DNA of 64,000 nt from assembly GCA_021604645.1 (NCBI GenBank), contig BQJJ01000004.1:62001-126000 (forward strand), written 5' to 3'. This stretch comes from Methyloligella sp. (GTDB taxonomy: Bacteria; Pseudomonadota; Alphaproteobacteria; Rhizobiales; HXMU1428-3). Made by a program: the position numbers and the translations under genes. Each line of letters opens with the position of its first letter. Within the stretch, counting starts at the first letter, position 1. The notes below the pieces were generated by a model. That model ran no database searches, was not told the origin of the DNA, and saw nothing but the letters and a program-made list of their open reading frames with translations. Below, one piece after another: positions 43,227 to 51,427 of this stretch.

Positions 43227-44062
43227 TGTTGATTGCTTTTCTGAGCAAATGTCTCTTGCAGGATTTTATTGAACTCTGCTGGTTGTTCCCAAAAAGGAAA
43301 ATGTCCTGAATTCTCTATTGTTTCAATATTGGGGTAAGCTTTGGTGAGGTCATCTATTTGCTCTAGAGTTATGAAGTCGTGATCGCAGGTCACTAATTTG
43401 ACCTTTGAAAGCTTTGGCAGGGATTGGCTAAGATCAAACTTTTTGAGTTTTTGGGCTAAGGTCAAATAAGTTTTTGTGTCGAGAGCAACTTCTTCTTGGG
43501 GAATTGTTTCATGATCCATGACATAGTAGGGAAGCAAAGATTTCATGATCGTGCTTCCTTCTTTTCTTGTTAGTGTCCAGAATAAAAGTTTTAGTTTGTC
43601 TAGTTTAGCAATGCGTTTCATCAAATTTTGAGAACATGCGGCGAATTTTTTTGATGTAACGGGTGTTGGGTTAAGCAGCAGGCAATTTGAAAATTCGCAT
43701 GATGGTTCATTTGAAAGAGATGGGTCTGCTTGTGATGCCAGAAATAGAAGACAACCCCAGGAATGGGCGATGATGTTTAGTGGTTTGTCTTTTGCCAGAT
43801 GGTGTGAGAGCCATTTGAAGTGCTTACAGATGAATTCGGGTGTGAAATTTTCTGCATGGTCTTTGGTTGTTGTGAGTGTTGGTTGGTCGTAGAAAATTAA
43901 AGAGTGGTCTGAACTTAAAGATTTTAATGGTTCAACTAGGTAGTCGTGCGTATATCCTGGACCACCGTGCAGTACGAGTATTGAAGGGTTTTCTAATGAA
44001 CCATGGCCTATTTTTTTTATGGTTGTTAGGCCGAAAGGTGTTTTTATAGTTTCGGTTTGCAT
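43223..44062 (-). CDS. Alpha/beta hydrolase, prolyl-aminopeptidase-like (S33)
   Basis: A 279-residue hydrolase. SILVLHGGPGYTHDYL is the HGGPG oxyanion motif of proline iminopeptidases, AHSWGCLLFLA the nucleophile elbow, CDHDFITLEQ carries the acid, and SGHFPFWEQP the late His. The set fits a small-peptide or ester hydrolase. ATG 44062 is preferred to GTG 44101, which would overlap the upstream LysR gene by 14 bases; either way the two genes form an operon. Confidence 0.87.
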   Translation of the reverse strand: MQTETIKTPFGLTTIKKIGHGSLENPSILVLHGGPGYTHDYLVEPLKSLSSDHSLIFYDQPTLTTTKDHAENFTPEFICKHFKWLSHHLAKDKPLNIIAHSWGCLLFLASQADPSLSNEPSCEFSNCLLLNPTPVTSKKFAACSQNLMKRIAKLDKLKLLFWTLTRKEGSTIMKSLLPYYVMDHETIPQEEVALDTKTYLTLAQKLKKFDLSQSLPKLSKVKLVTCDHDFITLEQIDDLTKAYPNIETIENSGHFPFWEQPAEFNKILQETFAQKSNQQ

Positions 44063-44087
44063 AAGATTTTCTTTGGTTGTGCGAAGG

Positions 44088-45152
44088 TTATATTTTTTCA
44101 CGATCGAATGGTGTCATGGCGAAATAATTTTTATTTTGGTTGATTTGTGCTTCAGGTGGTAAGAGTTCAGCAAGTTTTGTTGGGTGGATAAATTCGTCAG
44201 CAAACCAGGGATAGATTTTTGGATTAAAGATGGATTTAATCCACTCAATGGTTTTTGCTTTTCGCGGTGTTTTTTTAACACCAGAGTGATAGGTCAACCA
44301 AATATCTAGAGTGTTTTGTATTCCCATATCAACGGGAACGACAGGAGCATTTAAAGCTAGAGCATAGGTGGGAAGAGCGCCGATGCCAGCACCTCTTTCA
44401 ATAGCATAAAAAAGAGCGGGGCTATTATTTGTTTTGATGCCGATATGTTCTTTGAAGCTATCCAAGCCCAATAATTGCGCATAGATCTCTTCTTCTTTGA
44501 TACCTTCAGTTTCCATAATAACAAATTTATGGGTGCCTAATTCGTCAAATGTTGGTTTGCCATGTGTTTTGATGTAATCAGCTGAGGCAAAGGGATAGGC
44601 GTGAAGGCTTGCTAATCTTGTCACGATCAGATCAGGATTTGTTGGCTTTTTATATTGTATAGCAAAATCTGATTCTAATCTTAAAACATCATGGCTTTCC
44701 ATTGCGCATTTTACATTCATGATTAGGTTGGGGTAGCGTTTTTGAAAATCGACCAGCCTTGGTATGAGCCAATAGATACCAAGCCCTTCAGATATTGAGA
44801 TACAAACTTCTCCTTCTAGATCTTCATCTTTTTGGGGGCGGTTGTGGATTAAGTCTACAAGAGACTTTTCCATTAGTTCGGCGCTTTCTTTTATGGCGAG
44901 GGCCTCATTTGTGATGATGATCCCTTCAGGCAAGCGGTCGAAAAGTCTTAAGTTTAATGTTTCTTCTAAATGGTTGATACGCCTGACAACAGTTGAGCTG
45001 CTGGTGTTTAACGTGGCGGCAGCTTTTCTGAAGCTTGTTTCTTTTGAGCAAGCAAGGAAAATTCTTATATCGTCCCATGAAACATTATTCAGATTGGGTA
45101 TGTTTTTACTGTGTTCGAAAATTGCAGCACCCCTGTGCAGAATTGTCTGCAT
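44088..45152 (-). CDS. LysR-family transcriptional regulator with extended N-terminus
   Basis: A 354-residue LysR-type protein. The HTH (ETSFRKAAATLNTSSSTVVRRINHLEETLNLRLFDRLPEG) starts only at about residue 38, later than usual, because of a 25-residue lead; a later start is possible but no better ribosome site is seen. The effector domain follows with VCISISEGLGIYWLIPRLVDFQKRYP. The C-terminal 50 residues (PLREAQINQNKN region) also exceed the family norm. It is co-transcribed with the downstream hydrolase, its likely target. Confidence 0.87.
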   Translation of the reverse strand: MQTILHRGAAIFEHSKNIPNLNNVSWDDIRIFLACSKETSFRKAAATLNTSSSTVVRRINHLEETLNLRLFDRLPEGIIITNEALAIKESAELMEKSLVDLIHNRPQKDEDLEGEVCISISEGLGIYWLIPRLVDFQKRYPNLIMNVKCAMESHDVLRLESDFAIQYKKPTNPDLIVTRLASLHAYPFASADYIKTHGKPTFDELGTHKFVIMETEGIKEEEIYAQLLGLDSFKEHIGIKTNNSPALFYAIERGAGIGALPTYALALNAPVVPVDMGIQNTLDIWLTYHSGVKKTPRKAKTIEWIKSIFNPKIYPWFADEFIHPTKLAELLPPEAQINQNKNYFAMTPFDREKI

Positions 45153-45228
45153 CCATCCAATTAATTCCTTGATATGTATATTTACTTCTTATTCATCAGC
45201 ATGCAAGCACTAAGAGATTGGAACTGCT

Positions 45229-45825
45229 ATGAAATCTAATGGCTCTTTATGTGAATATCAGCTTTCTAAGCATGAGTTTGATTTGCTTGCTTCAAGTAAA
45301 AACCGATTTATAAGTGTTAAAATAGCTAAAAATACGGATGCCCCGCGACTTTATCGCTTTATCGAAGATTATTTATGTTTTTCTGGAAGTAAGCTTCAAC
45401 TTATTGAAGATTTGATTTTAAGAAACCAAGGAAGTGTTTTTTTATTTGAAAGACATGGTGAACTTGTTGGTTTTTATGCTTTGCAAATGTTGAATAGTCT
45501 TGGTCTGGAAGCGCTGCTACAGGGGAACTTTGATGGGGCTTATCCTCTTGAGTGCTATTTAGTCAGTGATGATCAACCAATTTCTGGTCTTTATGTGTGG
45601 GCTTATATTGCGCCAGGGCTTGCTGCGAATGGTGTTCGTTATGTGAGCTATGTTCTGCAGCAAGAGAGATTTCAAGGTGTTAATTTTTATGCGCGTCCTG
45701 TGACTGAGGAGGGGGTTAGGGTGACCCTAAATTTAGGATTTGAGCCGTTAGAAGTATCCGACGATGGGCTTTATTGTTATACTCGTTTAGTCAATCGAGG
45801 ATTTCGTTTTTTGGAAGCTGCGTAA
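45229..45825 (+). CDS. Putative GNAT-like acetyltransferase
   Basis: A 198-residue protein of probable GNAT fold: VKIAKNTDAPRLYRFIEDYL is a typical first helix pair, SVFLFERHGELVGFYALQML gives strands 2-3 with the G-F-Y pattern, and LNLGFEPLEVSDDGLYCYTRL resembles the last strands. The acetyl-CoA loop is not clear, so the assignment is tentative. Ends in a short tail. Convergent with the DUF2306 gene. Confidence 0.6.
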   Translation: MKSNGSLCEYQLSKHEFDLLASSKNRFISVKIAKNTDAPRLYRFIEDYLCFSGSKLQLIEDLILRNQGSVFLFERHGELVGFYALQMLNSLGLEALLQGNFDGAYPLECYLVSDDQPISGLYVWAYIAPGLAANGVRYVSYVLQQERFQGVNFYARPVTEEGVRVTLNLGFEPLEVSDDGLYCYTRLVNRGFRFLEAA

Positions 45826-45835
45826 TTTTTATTCT

Positions 45836-46231
45836 CTATCCAAATAGAATTTGATGAGTGAGGCGACCTTCAGTTAGGGCTGCGGGGATGGCTGCGCTCC
45901 AGAGGCCGATGTAATTTCCCATCATGAAGTCGGCGTGGATGCGAATAGCTTTTGGGTGTTTCATATATCTGATGGCATATAGTGCGATGCATATGCCGAT
46001 GATGACCCAAATAGAAATGCCATGTATCCAGCTGAATTTATCTCCAATCCAAAAAGAAGAAATGGCTGTATAGAGCATTAACCCGACCCAAATTTTCCCT
46101 ATTGCTTTGTGAAGGTTCGTTCCTTTTTTTAGTATTAGAACGACAGAGCCAATGATTAGGGATAATGAAGCGGTTGTTAAGTGAGAGATGATCACTGAAT
46201 TGATGATGGTCTCAGGTGGAGCTCCAAACAT
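45836..46231 (-). CDS. DUF2306-like membrane protein
   Basis: A 131-residue inner-membrane protein with four helices. HLTTASLSLIIGSVVLILKKGTNLHKAIGKIWVGLM is the conserved DUF2306 block (H-x-x-x-A...KGTxxHxxxGxxW), and KAIRIHADFMMGNYIGLW is the later His-containing helix. The conserved histidines suggest a cofactor or metal site. Function unknown. Confidence 0.82.
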   Translation of the reverse strand: MFGAPPETIINSVIISHLTTASLSLIIGSVVLILKKGTNLHKAIGKIWVGLMLYTAISSFWIGDKFSWIHGISIWVIIGICIALYAIRYMKHPKAIRIHADFMMGNYIGLWSAAIPAALTEGRLTHQILFG

Positions 46232-46277
46232 TGATTAATTACTTTCCTTGATTTTGCTTGAAGAGTTTTGATGAAAT

Positions 46278-46316
46278 AAAAACGCCGCCTCAAAATTTGA
46301 GGCGGCGTTTTTTGTT
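46278..46316. terminator. Strong hairpin terminator
   Basis: AACGCCGCCTCAAA (46281-46294) and TTTGAGGCGGCGTT (46297-46310) with A4/T6 flanks. It ends the six-cysteine peptide gene on the minus strand. Confidence 0.9.
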
Positions 46317-46601
46317 TTAGTATGTGTTGTGGTGCTTTTTGTATTTCTTGTATTTGTAGATTTTTTTGTGTGGTTTCCAGCTTACACATTTGTTGTGGCA
46401 CTTGTTGCCAATGTGAACGCGCTTCTTTTTCTTGCACTGAAATGGGTAGTCATATTTGTCATAGCATGTGCCCCAAATTACTTTTACTTTGTAAATTGGT
46501 TTACAAACTTTTTTCCATTTGTAGCATGCGGCTGAAGCTCCGCTGGTTGCTCCGAATGATAAGAGGCCGAAAATAGCCAATATGCTAAATAGTTTTTTCA
46601 T
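46317..46601 (-). CDS. Secreted six-cysteine basic peptide
   Basis: A 94-residue precursor with a clear signal peptide (LFSILAIFGLLSFGATSGASA, cleavage near residue 24-25). The mature part of about 70 residues is strongly basic (roughly one Lys in four) with six cysteines at 26, 33, 46, 56, 68 and 72 and a Tyr/Lys-rich tail (IYKYKKYKKHHNTY). No family is recognised. The layout resembles defensin-like or bacteriocin peptides, or a cell-wall/DNA-binding extracellular protein. It has its own GGAGAGAG ribosome site and strong terminator, and lies just downstream of the large cytochrome gene. Confidence 0.8.
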   Translation of the reverse strand: MKKLFSILAIFGLLSFGATSGASAACYKWKKVCKPIYKVKVIWGTCYDKYDYPFQCKKKKRVHIGNKCHNKCVSWKPHKKIYKYKKYKKHHNTY

Positions 46602-46653
46602 TTTCTCTCTCCGTATTGTTTAAGTTAGATTTCTAGTTTTATTTTGCAGAACC

Positions 46654-49600
46654 TTAATTTTTTGAAACATGGAATTTAATAGAAGTTGCGTCATGCACTT
46701 CGCGTTCAGGTTCTGCGTGTTTGTCAATTTCGATACGCAGGCCACGGGTTGCGTATTCTTGGGTGAACTCTTTTTTGATGTGTTCGATTTTCTTTTCATC
46801 AACTTTGTGAGTTCCGAGACCGCCAGCACGACATTGAACAAAGAGTTCTTCTGAACCGGCAGGCTCTGCAAAGCGTAATTTTACTTTGCTTGAGACAGGT
46901 AAGTGACGAACTTCACCTGCTTTCAAGATCGGATTGCCAAGGACAGCTTCTCCGCTCATGGTTGGTGGTAATGTGACGATTGAGCCATCAGCTTGTTTAT
47001 AAATGATGTTCAATTCACATGTCTTGCTAGTTGAAACTGAGAATTTCAACAGCTCGCCAAAGTAGAATTGGTTTTTCTCAACTTTCACGACAAGGTTTAG
47101 ACGTTTGGTCTTTTTCTCGTGACGGTCTTTTGCTGTGAGTGTGACCGGTGTGAACTTAACCTTTTTAACTTTTTCGATGTGTTTGTCTTTGCTGTCTTTA
47201 TGAGCAACTTCAGTTACTGGATGGAAAGCCGATTCAAGGCCTAGCAAACCAATCGCTAATTGTGGGAAGAGTTGCTCATATTGTAAGCGTTGTAGTTTCT
47301 GACCATTATTAAGCAAATCTCTAACGCGCAGGCCTTGGCGCAGGGCGTCATTATATTTACTTGGGATTGATTCAATACGTTTGTTAAATTGATCAATGGT
47401 TTGACCAAATTCCGCTGCAACGCGTTGATGGTTCAATACATCTTGATATTGATCAGCCAAGTAGCCGATGATTTCTCGCGGAGCATAAGCGCCCTCAACC
47501 AGGACTGAGACGTTTTCAAAGCGGCCATCTTCAAGTCTGCGACCGATGCCTAATTGCAAGAGTGCATCCGTGAACGTTTTTTGGTCCTTCTTGTAATATT
47601 TACGAAGAGTTTCCTTGCCTGGATATAGCTCTTTAAGAAACTTCATTTGATTGACAGTGAAGCTTGAAGAGTTTTCTGCAAAAGCTCTCAGTTCATCTCT
47701 TTTAAAGACGATACCGTCAGCGTGACATGACATGCATGAAGCAGCGTTTACAACTTCAACACCAAGCCCTGGAGGACGTGTGTGATCACGTACTACATCA
47801 GTTGGGCCAGACGGGATGAATTTATCTTTTCCGTCTGCCAAATAGTAAGCCTGTAGGCCATTTGGGAGTGAGAAGAAGACTTCGCCACCATCATGAACAA
47901 ATGGTTCAGCATGGTCAGGTAAATTGCGCACGCCAACGGGGCCGAATGGATGTTGTAATAAAGAGCGTTCGCCATCACTACCGCCAAAGTCATATGACTT
48001 CCAATAGTAACCACCGGTTGGCAGGTCATGACGTTCAATCAGACGGTTGTGATCCGAGACGTTTGAGTGGCCTTGTGTGAAGGCAGCCCTGATGACATCC
48101 CCTTTATCGATGTTGCGATTGGCATCAATGCCGATTTGTGTTTCAAGCTCTGTTAGTGTGTTTGGTAAGTGTAGAAGCTTGTTGTAAAGGGGTGCGCGAC
48201 TTGCCGTGAATGCGAACCAGTCACCTTTTACAATTGGTGCTTTTGTGTGAGTGATGTGCTGAATTTGACTGAGCGCATCACCTTTAATGCCAATAACCGA
48301 GTAAGGGTATAGGTTTTCAACTTCTGCCCATTTATGTTCATCCCAGTTTAGGTCGGCAATGTTGATGCGAATGACTGTGCCATTTGTTCCTTCAACAATG
48401 GTTGGTTTATGCAGTTTTGGTGAGTAAGACACAGAGTTAATGAGCTTTGCCACTGCTAACCTGTAATAGTTTTGGCTCGCATTGACTTGTTCATTGGTCG
48501 CTTTTGCTGGTGCTGCATTATAAAGGTGTGTGAGGCTGATATAGCGTGTTGTTTTGCGATCAAACTCAGACACGTTTACCAGATCACTGAGGATAGCTTT
48601 TTGCATAGCTTCCTCTTCCAGGAATGGACGTTCATCTAGTTCAACTGCTTCTTTCTTAGCGTCACCTTCTTCTTCTTCACCGTCAGAGCCAACTTTAATA
48701 AGTTTGGCTTTTTTCTCTTGAGGTTTTAGGTCTTTAATCCATTGAGCCAGGCTTGCCACTTCTTCTTTTGTTGGACGCTCGCCATGTTTTGGCATTGTGC
48801 CATCAACAATTGAGAGGAAGACATCTGATTTTTCCGGTTTGCCAGGTGTGACCAAAGTTGGGTCACTTGCCAGCGTGTTTAGGTTGCTCCAGATGAAGTC
48901 TTTCTTAGCTGCTTCTTTACCACCTGAACCGTGACACGAGCTGCAATATTTTGAGAAGAATTCTTCATTCGTGTTGGTGAGAACATTATCTGTCGAAGCA
49001 ACAACAGGCTCTTCTGTATAAGCTACGGGCTGAATGTTTAATTCAGTTTTTTCCGGCTTTGTGTTGGCCAGATAGCTATAAATAGCTGTGATGTCTTCTT
49101 TGCTGAGCTTGCCCATGTTTTTGACGACTTTGAGCATGCCTTTATCTGTCATTGGCTTGCCGCGCAAAGTTTTGCCTTGGGTCATGGACGTTAGGAATGT
49201 GTCCAGGCCTTTGCGCTTCAATTTTGAGGCTGCGATACCAGGCACAGAAACGCCATTGAGCACAGAGCCCTCAAATGCACGTGATTGATCAAGAGTTTGG
49301 AAAAGGGACGACCTTGGTGTGTGGCATTCAGCACAGTGGGCCACGTGCTCAACCAAATATTTGCCGCGATTATATTGGGCGTCTTTCCCAGCTTGTGGGA
49401 TAAATTGAGAGGGAAGTGCAGCTGCTATTTTCCAGAGGCCAATGCTGTTTCGCAGACTATATGGAAAGGCCAGGTTGTGAGAAATTGATGCGGTAGCAAC
49501 AGCTGGTAGAGTTTTAATGTAAGAGAAAATATCAAAAATATCTTTGCGGCTCATGCCTGCATAAGAACTATAAGGGAAAGAGGGGTAGTAGTGGTCACCC

Positions 49601-49992
49601 TTAGGTGAGACACCTTCTTTTAAAGCTGCGTAAAAGTCTGCTTTTGTCCATTTGCCGATGCCGTGAGTTAAATCAGGTGAGATGTTTGGTGTCACGAATG
49701 TGCCGAATTCTGTTTTGATTTGGTAACCGCCGGATAATTTTTTAGGGTCACCATCTTTACCGTGGCATGAGCCACACCCGGCTACAGTGAACATGTATTC
49801 ACCATTTTTCAGGTCTGATTTTTCTTGTGCCTGTATTGGTTGTGAGATGCTAAATGAAGCAAGACTTAGCGTTAGTAGAGTAAGCATCGTGCTTTTTGAG
49901 CGCTTTTTCTCTTTTCGTACTTCTTTATATATAGGCGGTGATTTCAACGATAGGTTCGTTTTGATTGCAACCTTTAACAAAGACTGTTTCAT
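46654..49992 (-). CDS. Large exported multi-haem cytochrome c protein with DUF4384-like C-terminus
   Basis: A 1112-residue protein with a long basic signal region (hydrophobic about 36-50). Four c-type haem sites: CGSCH (73-77), CAECH (220-224), CSSCH (350-354) and CMSCH (753-757). The first two form a two-domain cytochrome like alcohol or gluconate dehydrogenase subunits; the third is a single mono-haem domain; residues 430-455 are an acidic linker; 465-900 is an unfamiliar region holding the fourth site; about 985-1112 resembles DUF4384. ATG 49992 has a GAGGGA site, so I start there rather than at TTG 50028. Divergent from an OmpA gene. Confidence 0.85.
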   Translation of the reverse strand: MKQSLLKVAIKTNLSLKSPPIYKEVRKEKKRSKSTMLTLLTLSLASFSISQPIQAQEKSDLKNGEYMFTVAGCGSCHGKDGDPKKLSGGYQIKTEFGTFVTPNISPDLTHGIGKWTKADFYAALKEGVSPKGDHYYPSFPYSSYAGMSRKDIFDIFSYIKTLPAVATASISHNLAFPYSLRNSIGLWKIAAALPSQFIPQAGKDAQYNRGKYLVEHVAHCAECHTPRSSLFQTLDQSRAFEGSVLNGVSVPGIAASKLKRKGLDTFLTSMTQGKTLRGKPMTDKGMLKVVKNMGKLSKEDITAIYSYLANTKPEKTELNIQPVAYTEEPVVASTDNVLTNTNEEFFSKYCSSCHGSGGKEAAKKDFIWSNLNTLASDPTLVTPGKPEKSDVFLSIVDGTMPKHGERPTKEEVASLAQWIKDLKPQEKKAKLIKVGSDGEEEEGDAKKEAVELDERPFLEEEAMQKAILSDLVNVSEFDRKTTRYISLTHLYNAAPAKATNEQVNASQNYYRLAVAKLINSVSYSPKLHKPTIVEGTNGTVIRINIADLNWDEHKWAEVENLYPYSVIGIKGDALSQIQHITHTKAPIVKGDWFAFTASRAPLYNKLLHLPNTLTELETQIGIDANRNIDKGDVIRAAFTQGHSNVSDHNRLIERHDLPTGGYYWKSYDFGGSDGERSLLQHPFGPVGVRNLPDHAEPFVHDGGEVFFSLPNGLQAYYLADGKDKFIPSGPTDVVRDHTRPPGLGVEVVNAASCMSCHADGIVFKRDELRAFAENSSSFTVNQMKFLKELYPGKETLRKYYKKDQKTFTDALLQLGIGRRLEDGRFENVSVLVEGAYAPREIIGYLADQYQDVLNHQRVAAEFGQTIDQFNKRIESIPSKYNDALRQGLRVRDLLNNGQKLQRLQYEQLFPQLAIGLLGLESAFHPVTEVAHKDSKDKHIEKVKKVKFTPVTLTAKDRHEKKTKRLNLVVKVEKNQFYFGELLKFSVSTSKTCELNIIYKQADGSIVTLPPTMSGEAVLGNPILKAGEVRHLPVSSKVKLRFAEPAGSEELFVQCRAGGLGTHKVDEKKIEHIKKEFTQEYATRGLRIEIDKHAEPEREVHDATSIKFHVSKN

Positions 49993-50257
49993 TTTAAGTC
50001 CCTCACTCTTTTTTATTTCTTTGGCCAAGAAAACATTATCAGCAGCATATTTGCGGGTAATTTTGTTAATTAAGCTTTTAAAATTTATAGCAAAGCATCA
50101 AAATACCCATTGAATTTATGGTATTATAGTAACCTTTGGATCTTATGGTTAGCAAGTTACAAAGAATTAATTTTTCTCAATGTTGTTAATGAGCTAGTTG
50201 TTTAGGCAGTTTTTTGAACTTCGATTAATTTATGACAAATTTTTAATCTTTAACTTT

Positions 50258-50286
50258 TTGCGCCGTTTATAAAACGGTTGTATAAT
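50258..50286 (+). promoter_or_regulatory. Probable sigma70-type promoter of the OmpA-like gene
   Basis: TTGCGC (50258-50263) and TATAAT (50281-50286) are 17 bases apart. The spacer contains the palindrome CCGTTT-ATA-AAACGG (50263-50277), a plausible repressor site. The remaining divergent region (49993-50405) shows no other clear structure. Confidence 0.5.
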
Positions 50287-50405
50287 CAATCAAATTTCAA
50301 GCAGGCTTAGTGGTTTGCTGTTTTGAGACTATTTCTATCAATCTTGTTTAACGACTTTATGATTTTAGAATGTTTCGTATTTTTTTCAGTTTTGGGAGAG
50401 CTTCT

Positions 50406-51050
50406 ATGAGACGTAAATTTTCGAAATTTTTAGTAGTGGCTGCTTTAGCGACAACATCAACGATGTTTAGCAATCAGATGTTTATAAATCAGGCCTTTGC
50501 TGGAGATGCTTTAAAAACAGAAGATATGGTTCGGGCATTAAAAGCGGCACCGGTGAAACGTTTGACTCGCAGTTTGGGAGCGACAGCCGTTGATAAAGAG
50601 CGGATTAAAAGCCGTGGTTTGGTGATTGAGGTTGCGAAAAAACAAGTTGAAGAGCAAACTCATGAAGACCGTAAAGAAATAACAAAGATCATTAAAAAAT
50701 ATAAATTGCCGACAATCGATCTGACAATTTATTTCAAGTATAACTCAGCTGACATTTCACCATCTTCGATCCCGACTATGATTAAACTTGGCCGCGCTTT
50801 AAGTGACAAAGAACTTAAAGAGGGAACGTTTCTTGTGGCTGGACATACTGATGCCAAGGGTAGTGATCATTATAATCTAACTCTTAGCCAGCGCCGTGCC
50901 AAAGCGGTTAAGCATTTCTTGATGGAGAATTTCTCTATTGGACATGGTAAGCTTGTAGCTGTTGGTTATGGTGAAGAAGAATTAAAGGATTTCCATGATC
51001 CTCATTCTGGTGAAAACCGCCGCGTTCAAGTGACGAACTTAACGCACTAA
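50406..51050 (+). CDS. OmpA-family outer-membrane/peptidoglycan-binding protein
   Basis: A 214-residue exported protein. After the signal peptide (FLVVAALATTSTMFSNQMFINQAFAG) and a Lys-rich linker, the C-terminal OmpA domain is clear: IYFKYNSADISPSSIPTM, LVAGHTDAKGSDHYNLTLSQRRAKAVKHFL and GYGEEELKD...ENRRVQV, including the Asp and Arg that hold diaminopimelate of peptidoglycan. There is no beta barrel, so it is a periplasmic anchor-type protein. ATG 50406 has GGGAGAG upstream. Divergent from the large cytochrome gene. Confidence 0.92.
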   Translation: MRRKFSKFLVVAALATTSTMFSNQMFINQAFAGDALKTEDMVRALKAAPVKRLTRSLGATAVDKERIKSRGLVIEVAKKQVEEQTHEDRKEITKIIKKYKLPTIDLTIYFKYNSADISPSSIPTMIKLGRALSDKELKEGTFLVAGHTDAKGSDHYNLTLSQRRAKAVKHFLMENFSIGHGKLVAVGYGEEELKDFHDPHSGENRRVQVTNLTH

Positions 51051-51204
51051 TTCTCTCACGGGCGATGGCAGCGAAGCTGCCGCCCTACGAGGTGCAGCAC
51101 TAAGTGCTGACGGCCTGCGGCCTACGTTTTTCGTTCCCTGCTGATTATGAGATATAAAAGTGCTTGAAGCTAGCTATAATCAGCGGTGCGTTACTCCTTC
51201 TTCG
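51051..51204 (+). repeat. Long structured intergenic repeat, copy E
   Basis: TTCTCTCACGGGCGAT follows the TAA stop with no gap. Hairpins: GGCAGC-GAA-GCTGCC (51067-51081), CAGCAC-TAA-GTGCTG (51095-51109), GGCC-TGC-GGCC (51112-51122), GCTGATTAT (51140-51148) with ATAATCAGC (51176-51184), then CTCCTTCTTCG (51194-51204). The terminator comes only at 51257, so the element lies in the transcribed 3' untranslated region. Confidence 0.8.
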
Positions 51205-51256
51205 TACAAGGTAGGTTTGGTTTTTTCACTAAGATTTTTAATTTTGTAAATTGGAG

Positions 51257-51290
51257 CCCTCTTTCAAAATTTGAGAGAGGGTTTTTATTT
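51257..51290 (+). terminator. Terminator of the OmpA-like gene, beyond repeat E
   Basis: CCCTCT (51257-51262) and AGAGGG (51276-51281) with inner TCAAA/TTTGA pairing, followed by TTTTTATTTT. Its position implies the repeat is part of the mRNA. Confidence 0.85.
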
Positions 51291-51427
51291 TGGTGTGTTT
51301 TGCATTAGGCTTGATCACATGTTTGTCACGTATTGGTTAGGTGACCGTTATCACGTTTATGTGTACCTCTAAATAATAAGAACATTTAAAATTTGTTTCG
51401 TAGATACCATTTGGGAGTGTTTATCTG

